Shown: positions 6,831 through 8,546 of the stretch, in pieces | Position numbering within the stretch: the stretch's first letter is position 1 | Layout: each line of letters opens with the position of its first letter | From: an uncultured delta proteobacterium | GTDB taxonomy: Bacteria > RBG-13-61-14 > DRUE01 | Length of the DNA: 8,546 bases | Direction of reading: 5' to 3' | Assembly (NCBI GenBank): GCA_903930515.1 | Contig: CAIYYW010000361.1 | Span: 1 to 8,546 of the forward strand | Notes under the pieces: generated by a model | What the model was told of the DNA's origin: nothing | Databases searched by the model: none | What the model saw: only the letters and a program-made list of their open reading frames with translations | Program-made: the position numbers and the translations under genes

Positions 6831-6859
6831 ACCTTAGACCGGAACCGCCTTCAGGTCAA
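6831..6859 (-). promoter_or_regulatory. Candidate promoter of capA
   Basis: On the minus strand TTGACC (6859-6854) is followed after 17 bases by TAAGGT (6836-6831). The predicted start is near 6824, only about six bases before the ATG. An AATAAT at 6829-6824 is an alternative -10 with no properly spaced -35. The -10 match of TAAGGT is only 3 of 6. Confidence 0.4.
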
Positions 6860-6910
6860 ATCGGATTTTCGGCGACTTGGCAAAAAGCGGGAGTCCGCCG
6901 TATGTGGCAG

Positions 6911-6932
6911 GGGCCCGCCTCGGGCGGGACCC
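6911..6932. repeat. Strong GC hairpin between capA and the SRPBCC gene
   Basis: CCCGCC (6914-6919) pairs with GGCGGG (6923-6928) across a TCG loop. The stem extends through GGG (6911-6913) with CCC (6930-6932) past one bulged A. No T-run follows on either strand, and the flanking genes are divergent, so it is not a typical terminator. It could be a regulatory or REP-like palindrome. Confidence 0.6.
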
Positions 6933-6961
6933 GATAAAATATGTCGCACACCCGATTTCAG

Positions 6962-6989
6962 TTGCTTTGACTGATTTTTTTGGTATAAT
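6962..6989 (+). promoter_or_regulatory. Extended -10 promoter of the SRPBCC gene
   Basis: TGGTATAAT (6981-6989) is a perfect extended -10 box. TTGCTT (6962-6967) lies 16 bases upstream as a poor -35. The TTGACT at 6967-6972 is only 11 bases away, too close to serve. Transcription should start near 6996, giving a leader of about 23 bases. Confidence 0.7.
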
Positions 6990-6997
6990 GAGAATTT

Positions 6998-7003
6998 GGA
7001 GGG
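6998..7003 (+). promoter_or_regulatory. Ribosome binding site GGAGGG with long spacing
   Basis: GGAGGG is the only purine-rich site before the ATG at 7019. The 15-base spacing is longer than usual. No in-frame start closer to the site is available. Confidence 0.5.
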
Positions 7004-7018
7004 AAAGAATAAATAACC

Positions 7019-7672
7019 ATGAAAGCTGTAAAAAAGATTGGATTATTCTTGATGATCTGGCTCCTGGCCGGCGTCGGACAAACCCAAGTGCCGGTCGCGG
7101 ACAACCCGGAGGCCTGGAAGGGATTGACCCAGGATCAGGTTAAAAAGGTCAAAGCCGGAGAGATAGTGATCCTGGACAAGAACCTATCAAGCAGTGATGA
7201 GGCCAAGCGTTTCATCCAGACTGCGATGATCTTTAACCAGCCGATTGACGCGGTTTGGACCCTGCTTTCGCAGACGGAAAAGCAGGAGCAGTACCTGCGG
7301 AGTCTGTTTGACAGCCCGATCATTGAGACCCATCCCACCTGGAACTTGAGTGATTTCTATGTCAAGGTCGCCTTCATTGATCTGAAATACCGGGTCAGGC
7401 ACGATTTTGAGAGCGAGAAATATTACTTCCACTGGAACTTGGACCCCTCGCATGAGAATGATCTCAAGCACCTGGAGGGATACTGGCGATTTTATAAAAT
7501 TGACCAGAGCCATACCCTGGCCAGATACGGAACCATCGTGGTCGTGAGCGAATTGATTCCCAAATCCATTATGGAGGAAATGACCCGGAGAGACCTCCCG
7601 GAAAGTATGCAGTCGGTAAAAAAATATGTGGAGTCCGGAGGGACTTACGCCAAGCCCGGTTATGTTAAATGA
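7019..7672 (+). CDS. Exported START/SRPBCC-like protein
   Basis: The 217-residue product begins with a signal peptide: MKAVKK, hydrophobic residues 7-19, then a polar stretch with likely cleavage around residues 20-27. The mature part looks like the START/Bet v1 (SRPBCC) superfamily. The N-terminal strand and helix contain FNQPIDAVWTLLSQTEKQE (about 72-90), the usual start of such domains where a conserved Trp follows 'a-pi-e-v'. Alternating strands follow (FYVKVAFIDLKYRV, KYYFHWNL, LEGYWRFYKI, ARYGTIVVV), and it ends in a long amphipathic helix near 180-205. The fold makes a cavity that binds hydrophobic ligands such as lipids or sterols; no ligand can be assigned here. Relatives are found both in the cytosol and exported, so the signal peptide suggests a periplasmic lipid- or small-molecule-binding role by inference. 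It has its own promoter, with the downstream XRE gene 223 bases away under a separate promoter. Confidence 0.75.
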   Translation: MKAVKKIGLFLMIWLLAGVGQTQVPVADNPEAWKGLTQDQVKKVKAGEIVILDKNLSSSDEAKRFIQTAMIFNQPIDAVWTLLSQTEKQEQYLRSLFDSPIIETHPTWNLSDFYVKVAFIDLKYRVRHDFESEKYYFHWNLDPSHENDLKHLEGYWRFYKIDQSHTLARYGTIVVVSELIPKSIMEEMTRRDLPESMQSVKKYVESGGTYAKPGYVK

Positions 7673-7723
7673 TCCCGGGACTTGATCTTTGGAATTCTGT
7701 TCAAAATCTTTGCGGAGATTCAG

Positions 7724-7761
7724 CATCCAAATTAAGGATGAGGTCCTGAGCGGAATCAGGA
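7724..7761. repeat. Two tandem short stem-loops after the SRPBCC gene
   Basis: CATCC (7724-7728) pairs with GGATG (7736-7740) across seven bases, and TCCTGA (7744-7749) pairs with TCAGGA (7756-7761) across six. Neither is followed by a T-run, so a terminator is possible but not classical. The 8-mer GGAATCAG (7752-7759) recurs at 7803-7810, 11 bases before the -35 of the XRE promoter. The rest of the 7673-7895 gap holds that promoter and its leader. Confidence 0.35.
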
Positions 7762-7820
7762 ACTAGATTCTTGCTTGATTCTGAAAAAGGGTAAAATAAA
7801 AAGGAATCAGTCCAAATAAT

Positions 7821-7849
7821 TTGACAACCTTTAAAATAATTGGTATAAT
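7821..7849 (+). promoter_or_regulatory. Consensus sigma70 promoter of the XRE regulator
   Basis: TTGACA (7821-7826), 17 bases, then TATAAT (7844-7849) with TGG in front. Both boxes are perfect and the -10 is extended. The predicted start is near 7856, leaving a leader of about 40 bases. Such a strong core promoter is often kept in check by a repressor, and the XRE protein itself is the obvious candidate. Confidence 0.9.
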
Positions 7850-7880
7850 GTAGCAAATTAGCCGAATAAGATCGCATTAT

Positions 7881-7895
7881 AGGAGGTGAAAGGAG
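7881..7895 (+). promoter_or_regulatory. Double Shine-Dalgarno of the XRE gene
   Basis: AGGAGGTGA (7881-7889) matches the 16S 3' end for nine bases, and AGGAGG is nine bases before the ATG at 7896. A second AAGGAG (7890-7895) abuts the ATG. The first site sets the start. Confidence 0.85.
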
Positions 7896-8369
7896 ATGAA
7901 GACTTTCTCAGAGCGTTTTTCATCGTTGAGGTATCCTGGCGAGACCCAGAAGGAATTTGCGGATCGGCTGGGGATCACCCAGGCGTCCATCAGTCGGTAT
8001 CTTCGGGGCCAGCATCCGGACCGGGCATCCCTCCAGAAGGTTGCGGATTGCACGGAGGTGAGCGTTGACTGGATGCTTTCGGGGAAAGACCCGGAAATGT
8101 CCCCGGAGGTTATGGGGATCGTTAAGAAGGTCGGCGCGCGGATGACCAAGCCGGTGAACGACAAGGAATGGGCGGAAGTGGCGATGACTTATCTGGACGA
8201 GATGAAGAACCTGGATCACGAGGAGAAGGAGTATATCAAGCATATTCTTCGTGACCTGGTTAATGACGAGGATCGCCGCGAGTTGATTATTGACTACTGG
8301 AATTACCTGCGCTTCCGGGAAACAGTGCCGGAGATGGCGGTTCCCAAGCGCAAGCGCAGAAAGAAGTAA
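7896..8369 (+). CDS. XRE-family helix-turn-helix regulator
   Basis: The 157-residue protein has an N-terminal Cro/CI-type HTH domain over residues 4-62. TQKEFADRLGITQASISRYLRG (17-38) is a textbook XRE helix 2, turn and recognition helix, and VSVDWMLSGK (55-64) closes the domain as in many phage-type and stress regulators. Residues 65-145 are charged and helical and match no domain I recognise; they may form a dimerisation or effector region. The last residues are a strongly basic tail, PKRKRRKK (150-157), which could contact DNA or RNA. The ATG at 7896 is fixed by the Shine-Dalgarno. There is no lysogeny gene, toxin or protease beside it in the window, so its targets are unknown; autoregulation of its consensus promoter is the simplest inference. 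It could belong to an operon continuing past the right edge. Confidence 0.92.
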   Translation: MKTFSERFSSLRYPGETQKEFADRLGITQASISRYLRGQHPDRASLQKVADCTEVSVDWMLSGKDPEMSPEVMGIVKKVGARMTKPVNDKEWAEVAMTYLDEMKNLDHEEKEYIKHILRDLVNDEDRRELIIDYWNYLRFRETVPEMAVPKRKRRKK

Positions 8370-8435
8370 GGGATCCCGGAATCTCCCCGGAAAATGCTCC
8401 GGGGAATTCCCGGGAACGGGATCGGAATCCCGGGA
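8370..8435. repeat. Cluster of CCCGGG-rich palindromes after the XRE gene, possible terminator
   Basis: Right after the TAA stop come GGGATCCC (8370-8377), a stem TCCCCGG/CCGGGGA (8384-8390 with 8399-8405, loop eight bases), TTCCCGGGAA (8407-8416), and an 8-bp stem between TCCCGGGA copies at 8408-8415 and 8428-8435. The 8384-8405 hairpin could stop transcription, but no T-run follows, so an intrinsic terminator is not proved. From 8436 to the right edge I see no gene; a TAGAAT at 8535-8540 lacks a convincing -35. Confidence 0.55.
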
Positions 8436-8546
8436 GGCGCAAAGGGAAAATATCCGAAGCCCGGCAGGGATTAAATTTTATCTGAAAAACTATCCAGCCC
8501 CTTTCGTCCGTTTTCCCCTTTCCAGAAAAGGATGTAGAATAGTCCG

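Noticed and set aside
6967-6989. TTGACT with TATAAT as the core promoter of the SRPBCC gene
   Set aside because: The spacing is only 11 bases; the extended -10 with TTGCTT at 16 bases is more plausible.
7187-7726. 179-residue minus-strand frame opposite the SRPBCC gene
   Set aside because: It is antisense to a gene with promoter, ribosome site and signal peptide; no supporting signals of its own.
1-8546. CRISPR array, tRNA, rRNA, insertion sequence or phage attachment site
   Set aside because: No regularly spaced repeats, no cloverleaf or rRNA-like segment, no transposase or integrase frame and no paired terminal repeats were seen.

Overview
The window reads as a compact stretch of a diderm-type bacterial chromosome of moderate GC content. 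It carries no rRNA, tRNA, CRISPR or transposase genes. Promoters are sigma70-like, with perfect TATAAT boxes, two of them extended by TGG. The proteins are typical chromosomal regulators and envelope enzymes. I cannot name the organism. An uncultivated Gram-negative lineage such as an acidobacterial or Omnitrophota-like group would fit, but that is only an impression.

Layout from left to right. (1) Minus strand, 1-750: a TetR-family regulator with its own TTGACA-17-TATTCT promoter. It is followed at once by the first 11 codons of another gene that runs off the left edge. That gene's AGGAGG ribosome site overlaps the regulator's stop codon, so the two form an operon; the partial product begins like a membrane-anchored or exported protein. 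(2) Plus strand, 845-5481: three consecutive multi-pass membrane glycosyltransferases of the GT39/ArnT/PMT superfamily. The second and third genes overlap by 83 bp. (3) Minus strand, 5478-6818: an exported CapA-type (PGA_cap, calcineurin-like fold) protein, whose stop codon overlaps the stop of the third glycosyltransferase. (4) Plus strand, 6962-7672: an exported START/SRPBCC-like protein with its own promoter. (5) Plus strand, 7821-8369: a small XRE-type helix-turn-helix regulator with a consensus promoter and strong ribosome site. (6) 8370-8546: CCCGGG-rich palindromes, then about 110 bases in which I see no feature.

The three glycosyltransferases and CapA suggest a locus that modifies the cell envelope with polyprenyl-phosphate-linked sugars; acceptor and sugar are unknown. 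The SRPBCC and XRE genes have separate promoters and no visible functional link to it.

The more unusual observations concern gene starts and junctions. Three genes (GT1, GT2 and CapA) have a candidate -10 box only 5-12 bases before the start codon and no convincing Shine-Dalgarno, so they may be leaderless or nearly so. Several gene borders overlap, and there are unexplained palindromes at 844-863, 6911-6932, 7724-7761 and 8370-8435. I found no clear evidence of a wholly new multi-gene system.
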